In this document: positions 24,853 through 33,267 of the stretch, in pieces
Layout: each line of letters starts with the position of its first letter
Position numbering within the stretch: position 1 is the stretch's first letter
Assembly: GCF_012927245.1 (NCBI RefSeq)
Contig: NZ_JABBGE010000008.1
Location: 434,001-498,000 of the forward strand
Reading direction: 5' to 3'
DNA: 64,000 bases
Source of the DNA: Streptomyces sp. R302
GTDB lineage: Bacteria; Actinomycetota; Actinomycetes; Streptomycetales; Streptomycetaceae
Notes under the pieces: generated by a model
The model's database searches: none
Told to the model about the DNA's origin: nothing
The model's input: only the letters and a program-made list of their open reading frames with translations
Translations under genes and position numbers: made by a program

Positions 24853-27800
24853 GCGGGCGCTGGGAGTTCTGGATCGACCGGGGCGGCACCTTCACCGACG
24901 TCGTGGGGCGGCGCCCCGACGGGCGCCTCGTCACCCGCAAGGTCCTCTCCCACGACCCGGCCCGCCGCCAGGACGCGGCCGTGGCCGGGATCCGGCTCCT
25001 CATGGGCCTCGCCCCCGGCGAACCCGTCCCCGCCGACCGCGTCGCCGTCGTCAAGATGGGCACCACCGTCGCCACCAACGCCCTCCTGGAGCGGCGCGGG
25101 GAGCCGACCCTGCTGCTCATCACGGAGGGCTTCCGCGACGCCCTGCGGATCGCCTACCAGAACCGGCCGCGGCTCTTCGACCGGCACATCGTGCTGCCCG
25201 AGGCGGTGTACGCGCGCGTGGCCGAGGTCCCCGAGCGGGTCGACGCCCACGGCACGGTCGTCCGCCCCCTCGACGAGGACGCCGTCGCCACCGCGCTCGA
25301 CGCCGCCCACCGGGAGGGGATCCGCTCCGCCGCCGTCGTCCTGATGCACGGCTACCGCCACCCGGAGCACGAGCAGCGCGTGGCGGCCGCCGCCGAGGCC
25401 GCCGGGTTCACCCAGGTCAGCTGTTCGCACGAGGTCAGCCCGCTCATCAAGCTGATCCCGCGCGGCGACACCACCGTCGTCGACGCCTACCTCTCCCCGG
25501 TGCTGCGCCGCTACGTCGACGAGGTCGCCGCCGAACTCGCCGGGATCCGCCTGATGTTCATGCAGTCCAACGGCGGACTGCGGGAGGCCGCCCACTTCCG
25601 GGGCAAGGACGCCGTCCTGTCCGGACCGGCGGGCGGCGTCGTCGGCATGGCCCGTACCTCCGCCCAGGCCGGACACGAGCGGGTCATCGGCTTCGACATG
25701 GGCGGCACGTCCACGGACGTGTCGCACTACGCCGGGACCTTCGAGCGTGAACTCGGTTCACAGGTCGCCGGGGTGCGGATGCGCGCACCCATGATGAGCA
25801 TCCACACCGTCGCCGCCGGCGGCGGCTCCGTCCTCCACTACGACGGGCGCCGCTACCGCGTCGGACCCGACTCGGCCGGCGCCGTCCCCGGACCCGTCTG
25901 CTACCGGCGCGGCGGCCCCCTCACCGTCACCGACGCCCAGGTGATGCTCGGCCGGATCCAGCCCGAGCACTTCCCGGCCGTCTTCGGCCCGGACGGCGAC
26001 CGAACCCTCGACGCCGACGTCGTCCGCGAACGGTTCACCGCCCTCGCCGAGGAGGTCGGCGGAGACCGCACCCCCGAGGAGGTCGCGGCCGGCTTCCTGC
26101 GGATCGCCGTCCTCGACATGGCCAACGCCGTCAAGAAGATCTCCGTCCAGCGCGGCCACGACATCACCCGCTACGCCCTCACCTGCTTCGGCGGCGCCGG
26201 CGGCCAGCACGCCTGCGCCGTCGCCGACGCCCTCGGCGTCGACACCGTCCTCGTCCCCCCGCTCGCCGGCGTCCTCTCCGCGTACGGCATCGGCCTCGCC
26301 GACGCCACCGCCCTGCGCGAACGCTCCGTCGAGGCCCCGCTCGACGACCCCGGCACCCACGCGCGCGTGACGGACGTCGCCGCCGAACTCGCCGACCGCA
26401 CCCGGGCCGAACTCCGCGCCGACGGCCTCCCCGACACCGCCATCACCACCCACGCGCGCGTACTCCTCCGCTACGCCGGCACCGACGCGTCCCTCCCCGT
26501 CGACCTCGGCCCCGCCGAGGAGATGGCCGCGGCCTTCGCCGCCGACCACCGCGCCCGCTACGCCTTCACCATGGACAAGCCGCTCGTCGCGGAGGCCGTC
26601 ACCGTCGAGGCCGTCGGCACCGCCGGCCCGCACGGCCCCGTCCACGTCCCCGCCGGAGCCCGCACCGGCCCCCTCGCCCCCCGCGCCACCGTCCGCACCC
26701 ACGACGGCGGCACCGCCTCCGACACCCCGCTCCACCGCCGTGAGGACCTGCGCCCCGGCGACACCGTCGACGGGCCCGCGATCCTCGCCGAGGACGACGC
26801 CACCACCGTCGTCGACCCCGGCTGGCGCGCCACCGTCGCCGACACCGGCCACCTGCTGCTCACCCGCGCCGTCCCGCGCCCCGCCCGCACCGCCGCCGGC
26901 ACCGACGTCGACCCGGTCCTCCTGGAGGTCTTCCACAACCTCTTCATGGCCATCGCCGAGCAGATGGGCGTCCGACTGGAGAACACCGCCCACTCCGTCA
27001 ACATCAAGGAACGGCTCGACTTCTCCTGCGCCCTCTTCGACGCCGAGGGCAACCTCGTCGCCAACGCCCCCCACATCCCCGTCCACCTCGGCTCCATGGG
27101 CGAGACCGTCAAGGAGGTCCTGCGCCGCCGCGCCGGCGACCTGCGCCCCGGCGACGTCTACGCCGTCAACGACCCGTACCACGGCGGCACCCACCTGCCC
27201 GACGTCACCGTCGTCACCCCCGTCTTCGACGACGCGGGAGAGGAGCTGCTCTTCCTCGTCGCCTCCCGCGGCCACCACGCCGAGATCGGCGGCATCACCC
27301 CCGGCTCCATGCCCGCCTTCAGCCGCACGATCGACGAGGAGGGCGTCCGCTTCGACGACTGGCTCCTCGTCCGCGACGGCAGGCTCCGCGAGACCGCGAC
27401 CCGCGCCCTGCTCACCGGCGCCCCGTACCCCTCCCGCGACCCCGACACCAACCTCGCCGACCTGCGCGCCCAGATCGCCGCCAACGAGAAGGGCATCGAG
27501 GAACTCCGCAGGACCGTCGCCGAGTTCGGACTCGACGCCGTCCAGGCCTACATGGGCCACGTCCGCGCCAACGCCGAGGAGTCCGTCCGCCGCCTCGTCG
27601 CCCGCCTCCAGGACGGCACCCACCGGTACGAGACCGACTCCGGCGCCGTCATCCAGGTCGCCGTCCGCGTCGACCGCGAACGGCGCTCCGCCGTCCTCGA
27701 CTTCACCGGCACCTCGCCGCAGCTCCCCGGCAACGCCAACGCCCCCACCGCCGTCGTCATGGCCGCCGTCCTCTACGTCTTCCGCACCCTCGTCGACGAG

Positions 27801-28463
27801 GCCATCCCCCTCAACAGCGGCTGCCTGGAACCCCTGGAGATCCGCGTCCCGCCCGGCTCCATGCTCGCCCCCGAACCGCCCGCCGCCACCGTCGCCGGGA
27901 ACGTCGAGACCTCCCAGGCCGTCACCGGCGCCCTCTACGCGGCCCTCGGCGTCCAGGCCGAGGGCTCCGGCACCATGAACAACCTCACCTTCGGCGACGA
28001 CCGCGTCCAGTACTACGAGACCCTCGCCAGCGGCTCCGGCGCGGGCGACGGCTTCGACGGCGCCGACGCCGTCCAGACCCACATGACCAACTCCCGCCTC
28101 ACCGACCCCGAGATCCTGGAGTGGCGCCACCCCGTCCGCCTCGACGCCTTCGCCGTGCGCGAGGGCAGCGGCGGCCGGGGCCGGTGGCACGGTGGCGCCG
28201 GCGTGGAGCGGCGGCTGTGCTTCCTGGAGCCGATGACGGTCGCCCTCCTCACCGGACACCGGCGGGTGCCCCCGTACGGCATGGCGGGTGGCGAGCCCGG
28301 CGCGCTCGGCGAGAACCTCGTCGAGCGCGCCGACGGCACCGTCGAGCACCTCGACGGCGCCGCGACCACCGAGGTCGCCCCCGGCGACGTCCTGGTCGTC
28401 CGCACACCGGGCGGCGGGGGCTACGGCACCCCTCCGCCGGAGGACGCTCCTACCGGCTCGTGA
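24849..28463 (+). CDS. 5-oxoprolinase/hydantoinase (fused HyuA-HyuB)
   Basis: A 1204-residue ATP-dependent amidohydrolase. Residues ~1-680 are the HyuA part: DRGGTFTDVVGRRPDG at the N-terminus, the GTTVATNALLERRG block, the ATPase element GFDMGGTSTDVS and CFGGAGGQHA. Residues ~690-1190 are HyuB (MAIAEQMGVRLENTAHSVNIKERLDFSCA, VNDPYHGGTHLPDVT, SRGHHAEIGG). The fused order and size match eukaryote-type 5-oxoprolinase OPLAH, which opens 5-oxo-L-proline to glutamate with ATP; other cyclic amides are possible. ATG 24849 overlaps the SGNH remnant stop. Its last 14 bases overlap the end of pxpC on the other strand. Confidence 0.88.
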   Translation: MSGRWEFWIDRGGTFTDVVGRRPDGRLVTRKVLSHDPARRQDAAVAGIRLLMGLAPGEPVPADRVAVVKMGTTVATNALLERRGEPTLLLITEGFRDALRIAYQNRPRLFDRHIVLPEAVYARVAEVPERVDAHGTVVRPLDEDAVATALDAAHREGIRSAAVVLMHGYRHPEHEQRVAAAAEAAGFTQVSCSHEVSPLIKLIPRGDTTVVDAYLSPVLRRYVDEVAAELAGIRLMFMQSNGGLREAAHFRGKDAVLSGPAGGVVGMARTSAQAGHERVIGFDMGGTSTDVSHYAGTFERELGSQVAGVRMRAPMMSIHTVAAGGGSVLHYDGRRYRVGPDSAGAVPGPVCYRRGGPLTVTDAQVMLGRIQPEHFPAVFGPDGDRTLDADVVRERFTALAEEVGGDRTPEEVAAGFLRIAVLDMANAVKKISVQRGHDITRYALTCFGGAGGQHACAVADALGVDTVLVPPLAGVLSAYGIGLADATALRERSVEAPLDDPGTHARVTDVAAELADRTRAELRADGLPDTAITTHARVLLRYAGTDASLPVDLGPAEEMAAAFAADHRARYAFTMDKPLVAEAVTVEAVGTAGPHGPVHVPAGARTGPLAPRATVRTHDGGTASDTPLHRREDLRPGDTVDGPAILAEDDATTVVDPGWRATVADTGHLLLTRAVPRPARTAAGTDVDPVLLEVFHNLFMAIAEQMGVRLENTAHSVNIKERLDFSCALFDAEGNLVANAPHIPVHLGSMGETVKEVLRRRAGDLRPGDVYAVNDPYHGGTHLPDVTVVTPVFDDAGEELLFLVASRGHHAEIGGITPGSMPAFSRTIDEEGVRFDDWLLVRDGRLRETATRALLTGAPYPSRDPDTNLADLRAQIAANEKGIEELRRTVAEFGLDAVQAYMGHVRANAEESVRRLVARLQDGTHRYETDSGAVIQVAVRVDRERRSAVLDFTGTSPQLPGNANAPTAVVMAAVLYVFRTLVDEAIPLNSGCLEPLEIRVPPGSMLAPEPPAATVAGNVETSQAVTGALYAALGVQAEGSGTMNNLTFGDDRVQYYETLASGSGAGDGFDGADAVQTHMTNSRLTDPEILEWRHPVRLDAFAVREGSGGRGRWHGGAGVERRLCFLEPMTVALLTGHRRVPPYGMAGGEPGALGENLVERADGTVEHLDGAATTEVAPGDVLVVRTPGGGGYGTPPPEDAPTGS

Positions 28464-29313
28464 CGAACCGGACCCGGGTGCCCGGCACGGCCTGCGCGGC
28501 CGCTCCCAGGTCGGCCTCCCGCACCACCGCCACCACCGGATAGCCGCCGGTCGTCGGATGGTCGGCCAGGAACACCACCGGCCGTCCGTCCGGCGGCACC
28601 TGCACCGCCCCCAGGACCATGCCCTCGCTGGGCAGCTCCCCGGGACGGGCCCGTTCCAGGGCCGGCCCGTCGAGGCGGAGCCCGATCCGGTTGCTCGCCG
28701 AGGACACCAGGTACGCGCGCGTGGTGAGGGCTTCGCGCGCCGCACTGGTGAACCAGTCGTCGCGCGGCCCGAGCCGGACCCGCAGGACGAGTTCGTCCGG
28801 CGGGCCCGGCCAGGGGGGAGCGTCGACCGACCCCCGTACGGCCGCGGCCGCCCCCAGCGGCAGCACCGCCCCCTCGGCCAGCGGCGCCGGGCCGAGCCCG
28901 GACAGCAGGTCGGTGGAGCGGCTGCCGAGCACCGGTTCGACGGCGATCCCGCCGCCGAACGCCACGTACGAGCGCAGCCCGCGCACCGCGGGCCCGACCT
29001 CCAGGAGCGCCCCGGCCGGGACCCGTACCGCCGTGCCCCAGGGCAGCGGCCGGCCGTCCGCCCGGACCGGGCAGGGCGCCCCGCCCACCGCCACCGTCAC
29101 CGCGCTCCGGGGCCGCAGCGCGCAGCCGGTGACGGTGGTCTCCAGGACGGCGGCGTCCTCGGCGTTGCCGACCAGCCGGTTCACCAGCCGGGCGGCGGCC
29201 GGGTCCAGGGCCCCCGACCGGGGCACGCCCAGGTGCGCGAAGCCCGGCCGCCCCAGGTCCTGCACGGTGGTCAGGGCGCCGGCCCCGACGACGGCGACGG
29301 CACGGTCGTTCAC
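28450..29313 (-). CDS. pxpC: 5-oxoprolinase subunit C (KipA-like)
   Basis: A 287-residue member of the KipA/AHS2 family, the carboxyltransferase-like subunit of the prokaryotic 5-oxoprolinase PxpABC. Motifs include TTVQDLGRPGFAHLGVPRSGALDP near the N-terminus, RSYVAFGGGI, and SNRIGLRLDGPAL followed by LPSEGMVLGAVQVPPDGRPVVFLADHPTTGGYPVVA. GTG 29313 overlaps the pxpB stop (GTGA). Full length. With PxpA and PxpB it hydrolyses 5-oxoproline to glutamate at the cost of ATP. Confidence 0.92.
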   Translation of the reverse strand: MNDRAVAVVGAGALTTVQDLGRPGFAHLGVPRSGALDPAAARLVNRLVGNAEDAAVLETTVTGCALRPRSAVTVAVGGAPCPVRADGRPLPWGTAVRVPAGALLEVGPAVRGLRSYVAFGGGIAVEPVLGSRSTDLLSGLGPAPLAEGAVLPLGAAAAVRGSVDAPPWPGPPDELVLRVRLGPRDDWFTSAAREALTTRAYLVSSASNRIGLRLDGPALERARPGELPSEGMVLGAVQVPPDGRPVVFLADHPTTGGYPVVAVVREADLGAAAQAVPGTRVRFVTSR

Positions 29314-29942
29314 CGGCCGGCCCCCGTCCGGGGCGCCGGGACGAACCGTACGCGCGTGCCCGGCGAAAGCAGCGCCGCGGGCTCCCGCCCGGTGTCCCAC
29401 AGGACCGCGTCCGTCGTCCCGATCAGCTGCCAGCCGCCCGGCGAGGAACGCGGGTACACGCCCGTGTACGGCCCCGCCAGCGCCACGGAACCGGCCGGCA
29501 CCGCCGTCCGGGGCGTCGCCCGGCGCGGCACCTCGTACCGCGCCCCGAGCCCCGTCAGATAGCCGAAGCCCGGCGCGAAACCGCAGAAGGCGACCCGGAA
29601 CTCGGCCGAGGAGTGGATCCGAACCGCCTCCCGCGGCGACACACCCCACCGGGCGGCCACCTCGGCCAGGTCCGGCCCGTCGTACCGGACCGGAACCTCC
29701 ACGACCTCGCCCACGCGCGCGTGCCCCGGCCGCGGCTCCCAGCCGGGCAGCTCGGCCGCGAGCCGCGCGGGCTCGGCCACCCCGTCGAGCAGCACCGTCC
29801 GCGCCGCCGGCACGATCTCCCGTACGCCGGGCAGCGCGCCGGCCGCCCGGCGCCGCAGCAGCTCCGCGTGGAGGGCCTCGGCGGCGCCCGCGTCGGCCAG
29901 TTCGACCAGGAGGGCGTGCTCGCCCACCCGCAGCACCCTCAC
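29310..29942 (-). CDS. pxpB: 5-oxoprolinase subunit B (KipI-like)
   Basis: A 210-residue AHS1/KipI-type subunit. The family signature is FCGFAPGFGYLTGL, with the later VPRRATPRTAVPAGSVALAG and PGGWQLIGTT. It starts at GTG 29942, which overlaps the pxpA stop by four bases, and ends in a four-base overlap with pxpC, so the three subunits are translationally coupled in the order A-B-C. Confidence 0.92.
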   Translation of the reverse strand: MRVLRVGEHALLVELADAGAAEALHAELLRRRAAGALPGVREIVPAARTVLLDGVAEPARLAAELPGWEPRPGHARVGEVVEVPVRYDGPDLAEVAARWGVSPREAVRIHSSAEFRVAFCGFAPGFGYLTGLGARYEVPRRATPRTAVPAGSVALAGPYTGVYPRSSPGGWQLIGTTDAVLWDTGREPAALLSPGTRVRFVPAPRTGAGR

Positions 29943-30703
29943 GCGAACGCCCCCACGGTGACCCCGGCCGACTCCAGGCCCACCCGGACGCGCCGGGCGA
30001 GATCCACCGCGCCCGGGGTGTCCCCGTGCAGGCAGAGCGAGTGCGCCCGCACGGCCACGGCCGTCCCGCAGTGCGCGGTGACCGTGCCCGCGCGGACCAG
30101 CGTCACCGACCGCTCGACCACCGCGTCCGGATCGTGCACCACGGCCCCCTCCTGCCCCCGTGGCAGCAGGGAACCGTCGGCCCGGTAGGCGCGGTCGCCG
30201 AAGGCCTCGGCGACGACCGGGAGGCCCGCCCGCTCCGCCGCCTCGTGCAGCCGCGAACCCGGCAGCCCGAGCACCGGCAGCGCGCCGCCCGCGAGCAGCA
30301 CCCCGTCGACGACCGCGGCCGCCTGCTCCGCGTCCCGCACCACCCGGTTGTAGAGCGCCCCGTGCGGCTTCACGTACGCCACCCGGGAGCCGGCCGCGCG
30401 GGCGAAGACCTCCAGGGCGCCGATCTGGTACGCCACCTCGGCGGCCAGCTCGACCGCCGGCACCTCCATCGCCCGCCGCCCGAAACCGGCGAGATCCCGG
30501 TAGGACACCTGGGCCCCGATCCTCACCCCCCGCTCGGCGGCGAGCTCGCACACCCGCCGCATGGTGACCGCGTCCCCCGCGTGGAAGCCGCAGGCCACGT
30601 TGGCGCTGGTGACGACGGAGAGCAGCCGCTCGTCGTCGGTCAGCGTCCAGCGGCCGAAGCCCTCCCCGAGATCGGCGTTCAGGTCGATGGAGACCCCGCT
30701 CAT
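29939..30703 (-). CDS. pxpA: 5-oxoprolinase subunit A (LamB/YcsF family)
   Basis: A 254-residue LamB/YcsF-family hydrolase subunit. Hallmarks: IDLNADLGEGFG at the start, VTSANVACGFHAGD, YVKPHGALYNR and SLCLHGDTPGAV. PxpA is thought to act on the phosphorylated 5-oxoproline made with PxpBC. ATG 30703 has GAAAGGAAC about ten bases upstream. It follows the MFS gene on the same strand with a 118-base gap that contains a terminator-like hairpin, so it may have its own promoter or depend on read-through. Confidence 0.93.
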   Translation of the reverse strand: MSGVSIDLNADLGEGFGRWTLTDDERLLSVVTSANVACGFHAGDAVTMRRVCELAAERGVRIGAQVSYRDLAGFGRRAMEVPAVELAAEVAYQIGALEVFARAAGSRVAYVKPHGALYNRVVRDAEQAAAVVDGVLLAGGALPVLGLPGSRLHEAAERAGLPVVAEAFGDRAYRADGSLLPRGQEGAVVHDPDAVVERSVTLVRAGTVTAHCGTAVAVRAHSLCLHGDTPGAVDLARRVRVGLESAGVTVGAFA

Positions 30704-30744
30704 GATGGTGCTGTTCCTTTCACCGGTGCTGTCGTGCTGTCGTA

Positions 30745-30782
30745 CTGGGGTGGTGCTGTGATGCTGGGGTGGTGCTGTGATG
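30745..30782. repeat. 19-bp tandem duplication before pxpA
   Basis: Two exact copies of CTGGGGTGGTGCTGTGATG lie between the MFS gene and pxpA, within the promoter-proximal region of pxpA. Confidence 0.85.
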
Positions 30783-30785
30783 CTG

Positions 30786-30810
30786 CTCCGGGGCTTCAGA
30801 AGCCCCGGAG
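30786..30810 (-). terminator. Hairpin after the MFS gene
   Basis: CTCCGGGGCTT (30786-30796) pairs perfectly with AAGCCCCGGAG (30800-30810) around a 3-base loop, 11 bases beyond the MFS stop. There is no T-run, as is common in Streptomyces. Confidence 0.7.
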
Positions 30811-30821
30811 GCCGATGCCGT

Positions 30822-32150
30822 TCACCCGAGCTCCTTCCCGCGCGTCTCCGGCAGGCCGAGCAGCGCGACGACCGCGATCCCGTACCCCACCGCGCCGAAG
30901 ACCAGCGCCCCGCCGACGCCCCAGCTCTCCGAGAGGAATCCGACCAGGGTCGGGAAGACGGCGCCGATCGCGCGGCCGGTGTTGTACGTGAGTCCCTGGC
31001 CGGTGCCGCGCACCGGCGTCGGGTACAGCTCGGCGAGGAAGGAGCCGAAGCCGCTGAAGATGGCCGACATGCAGAAGCCGAGCGGGAAACCCAGCACCAG
31101 GAGGAGGGTGTTCGCGCCCGCCGGGATCTGGGTGTACGCGAGCACCGACGCCGCCGACAGGAGGGCGAAGAGCGCGATGTTCCGCTTGCGGCCGATCCGG
31201 TCCGTCAGATGGCCCCCCGTCAGGTAGCCGATGAACGCGCCGGAGATCAGCAGCGTCAGATAGCCGCCGGTGCCGACGACGGTCAGTCCGCGTTCGGTCT
31301 TGAGGAAGGTCGGCACCCAGGTGGCGAGCGTGTAGTAGCCGCCCTGCACGCCCGTGGAGAGCAGGATCGCGAAGAGCGTGGTGCGCAGCAGACCGGGCCG
31401 GAACACCGCCCGCAGGGAGCCCCGTTCAGGGCTCGCCACGCGCGCGGCGGCCGCCTGCGGGGCGTCCTCCACGTGCCGCCGCACCCAGAGCACGAGCAAC
31501 GCGGGCAGGGCGCCGGTCCAGAACAGGATCCGCCAGGCGACGTCGGCGTCGAAGAACTGGAAGACCAGGGTGTAGACGATCACCGCGAGGGCCCAGCCGG
31601 CCGCCCACGCCGACTGCACGGCGCCGAGCGTACGGCCCCGGTGCCGGGCGGAGGCGTACTCGGCGACCAGGATCGCCCCGACCGCCCACTCGCCGCCGAA
31701 GCCGAGGCCCTGGAGCGCCCGGAAGACCAGCAGGGTCTCGTAGTTCGGCGCGAAGCCGCAGAGCACGGTGAAGAGCGCGTAGGTGATGACGGTGATCATC
31801 AGGGCCTTGACGCGGCCCACCCGGTCGGCGAGGACGCCCGCGAGCGCGCCGCCGACCGCCGAGACCACCAGGGTGACGGTGGTGAGGAGTCCGGTCTGGC
31901 CCTTGTCGAGGCCGAAGTAGGCGGCGATCGCCACCATCGACAGGGGGAGGGTGAAGAAGTCGTAGGAGTCGAGGGCGTAGCCGCCGAACGCGCCGCCGAA
32001 GGCACGCCGTCCGCGCGGGCCGAGGGCGCGCAGCCAGCCGAGGGCGCCTTCGGTGCCGGGACGGTCGGCAGGCCGCTCGTCGGGCAGGCCGTCGGGCAGG
32101 CCGTCGGGCCGGTCGTCCTCGGAGTGCCGGCGGGTCTGTGCCGTGCTCAT
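30822..32150 (-). CDS. MFS transporter of the metabolite:H+ symporter type
   Basis: A 442-residue transporter with twelve predicted helices. The A-type motif GVLADRVGRVKALM after helix 2, the FGGEWAVGAILVAE segment in helix 5 (family signature) and GGHLTDRIGRKRNIALF after helix 8 place it in the MHS/sugar-acid branch. It has a hydrophilic N-terminal tail with a DGLP repeat. ATG 32150 follows GAGG by five bases; GTG 32156 is possible. Standing upstream of pxpABC and opposite a FadR-type regulator, it probably imports 5-oxoproline or a related carboxylate (inference). Confidence 0.85.
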   Translation of the reverse strand: MSTAQTRRHSEDDRPDGLPDGLPDERPADRPGTEGALGWLRALGPRGRRAFGGAFGGYALDSYDFFTLPLSMVAIAAYFGLDKGQTGLLTTVTLVVSAVGGALAGVLADRVGRVKALMITVITYALFTVLCGFAPNYETLLVFRALQGLGFGGEWAVGAILVAEYASARHRGRTLGAVQSAWAAGWALAVIVYTLVFQFFDADVAWRILFWTGALPALLVLWVRRHVEDAPQAAAARVASPERGSLRAVFRPGLLRTTLFAILLSTGVQGGYYTLATWVPTFLKTERGLTVVGTGGYLTLLISGAFIGYLTGGHLTDRIGRKRNIALFALLSAASVLAYTQIPAGANTLLLVLGFPLGFCMSAIFSGFGSFLAELYPTPVRGTGQGLTYNTGRAIGAVFPTLVGFLSESWGVGGALVFGAVGYGIAVVALLGLPETRGKELG

Positions 32151-32200
32151 CTGCACCTCGCAGTGGGGGGAGGCGTGCCTGAGAGACGTACGAGAGGGCC

Positions 32201-32262
32201 GTGCGGGGCGGTACGGGGCAGTGCGGGGCAGTGCGGGGATTGTGCGGGGCAGTGCGGTGGCG
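32201..32262. repeat. 10-bp tandem repeat GTGCGGGGCA, about six copies
   Basis: Six imperfect copies of GTGCGGGGCA lie in the divergent promoter region between the MFS gene and the GntR gene, next to the putative operator. Confidence 0.8.
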
Positions 32263-32275
32263 CCAAGGTAGGGGA

Positions 32276-32294
32276 TTGTTCAACGATTCGACAA
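32276..32294. promoter_or_regulatory. Putative FadR-type operator TTGTTCAA-CGA-TTCGACAA
   Basis: Imperfect 8-3-8 inverted repeat (six of eight positions match) in an AT-rich patch 87 bases before the GntR start and 126 bases from the MFS start. TTGT...ACAA ends are typical of GntR/FadR sites. Confidence 0.55.
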
Positions 32295-32380
32295 GGGGGC
32301 TGTTGTCCCGGATCCGTTTCTGCGGTTGACTCGGCGGCCGGACGACGACGGGGCCGACCGCCCCGTGAGGAAGGGGGACC

Positions 32381-33100
32381 GTGGACGCGAGCGGCACCGG
32401 CACGGCCGGGACGGCCGGGGGACTGGCGGACGACCGGGCGCTGCTCGGCCGCACCAGCACGGCGGAACGGGTCGCCGACATCCTGCGCACCCGCATCGCC
32501 GAGGGCTTCTTCCCGCCCGGCACCCGGCTCTCCGAGGAGAGCATCGGCGGCGCCCTGGGGGTCTCCCGCAACACCCTCCGCGAGGCCTTCCGGCTCCTCA
32601 CCCACGAACGGCTGCTCGTCCACGAGCTCAACCGCGGGGTCTTCGTCCGCGTCCTCGCCGTGGACGACGTCGAGGACATCTACCGCACCCGCCGGCTCGT
32701 CGAATGCGCCGTCGTGCGGAGCCTCGGCGACCCGCCCTTCCCGGTGGCCGGCCTCGCCGCCGCCGTCGCCGAGGGCGAGGCCGCCGCGGAGGCCGGCGAC
32801 TGGCGCGGGGTCTCCACCGCCAACATCCACTTCCACCGGGAACTCGTCGCCCTCGCCAGCAGCGCCCGCACCGACGAGCTCATGCGCGGCGTCCTCGCCG
32901 AACTCCGCCTCGCCTTCCACGTGGTGGACGACGCGCGTGCCCTCCACGAGCCCTACCTCGTCCGCAACAAGGAGATCCTGGAGGCCCTGGGCACGGGGGA
33001 GCGGGCCGATGCCGAACGCCTCCTCGCCCGCTACCTCGACGACTCCATCGAACGCGTCGCGGCCGCCTACGCCCGCGCCGTGGACGAGCCGGGGTCGTAG
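32381..33100 (+). CDS. GntR-family regulator, FadR (FCD) subfamily
   Basis: A 239-residue regulator. The winged helix occupies residues ~26-92 (AERVADILRTRIAEGFFPPGTRLSEESIGGALGVSRNTLREAFRLL), followed by an all-helical FCD ligand domain (~100-235) with the metal/carboxylate-binding histidines in ANIHFHRELV. FCD regulators respond to organic acids. GTG 32381 follows GAGGAAGGGGG. It is divergent from the MFS-pxpABC cluster and most likely controls it through the site at 32276. Confidence 0.88.
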   Translation: MDASGTGTAGTAGGLADDRALLGRTSTAERVADILRTRIAEGFFPPGTRLSEESIGGALGVSRNTLREAFRLLTHERLLVHELNRGVFVRVLAVDDVEDIYRTRRLVECAVVRSLGDPPFPVAGLAAAVAEGEAAAEAGDWRGVSTANIHFHRELVALASSARTDELMRGVLAELRLAFHVVDDARALHEPYLVRNKEILEALGTGERADAERLLARYLDDSIERVAAAYARAVDEPGS

Positions 33101-33230
33101 GGGAGGGGGGGGACCCAGCGCCCCGGGAGCCGGGGAGCGGGGGGCGGGGGGCGAGGCGCGGGGCGCCTTCCCGGCGCCGGGCGGAGGGTACCGCCCGGGG
33201 CGTGGCGGGGGCGGTGGTTTCTGCGTCGTT

Positions 33231-33260
33231 TCGACCCATGTCAGTGCGAGGACCTACTCT
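33231..33260 (+). promoter_or_regulatory. Putative leaderless promoter of the SMC-like operon
   Basis: TCGACC (33231-33236) and TACTCT (33255-33260) are 18 bases apart and resemble -35 and -10 boxes. The -10 ends seven bases before GTG 33268, which would place the transcript start at the start codon. Confidence 0.4.
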
Positions 33261-33267
33261 GTGCACC

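Noticed and set aside
25758..28745. 995-codon minus-strand open frame opposite the oxoprolinase gene
   Set aside because: Gly/Val/Asp-rich antisense shadow without motifs; the plus strand encodes clear HyuA/HyuB domains.
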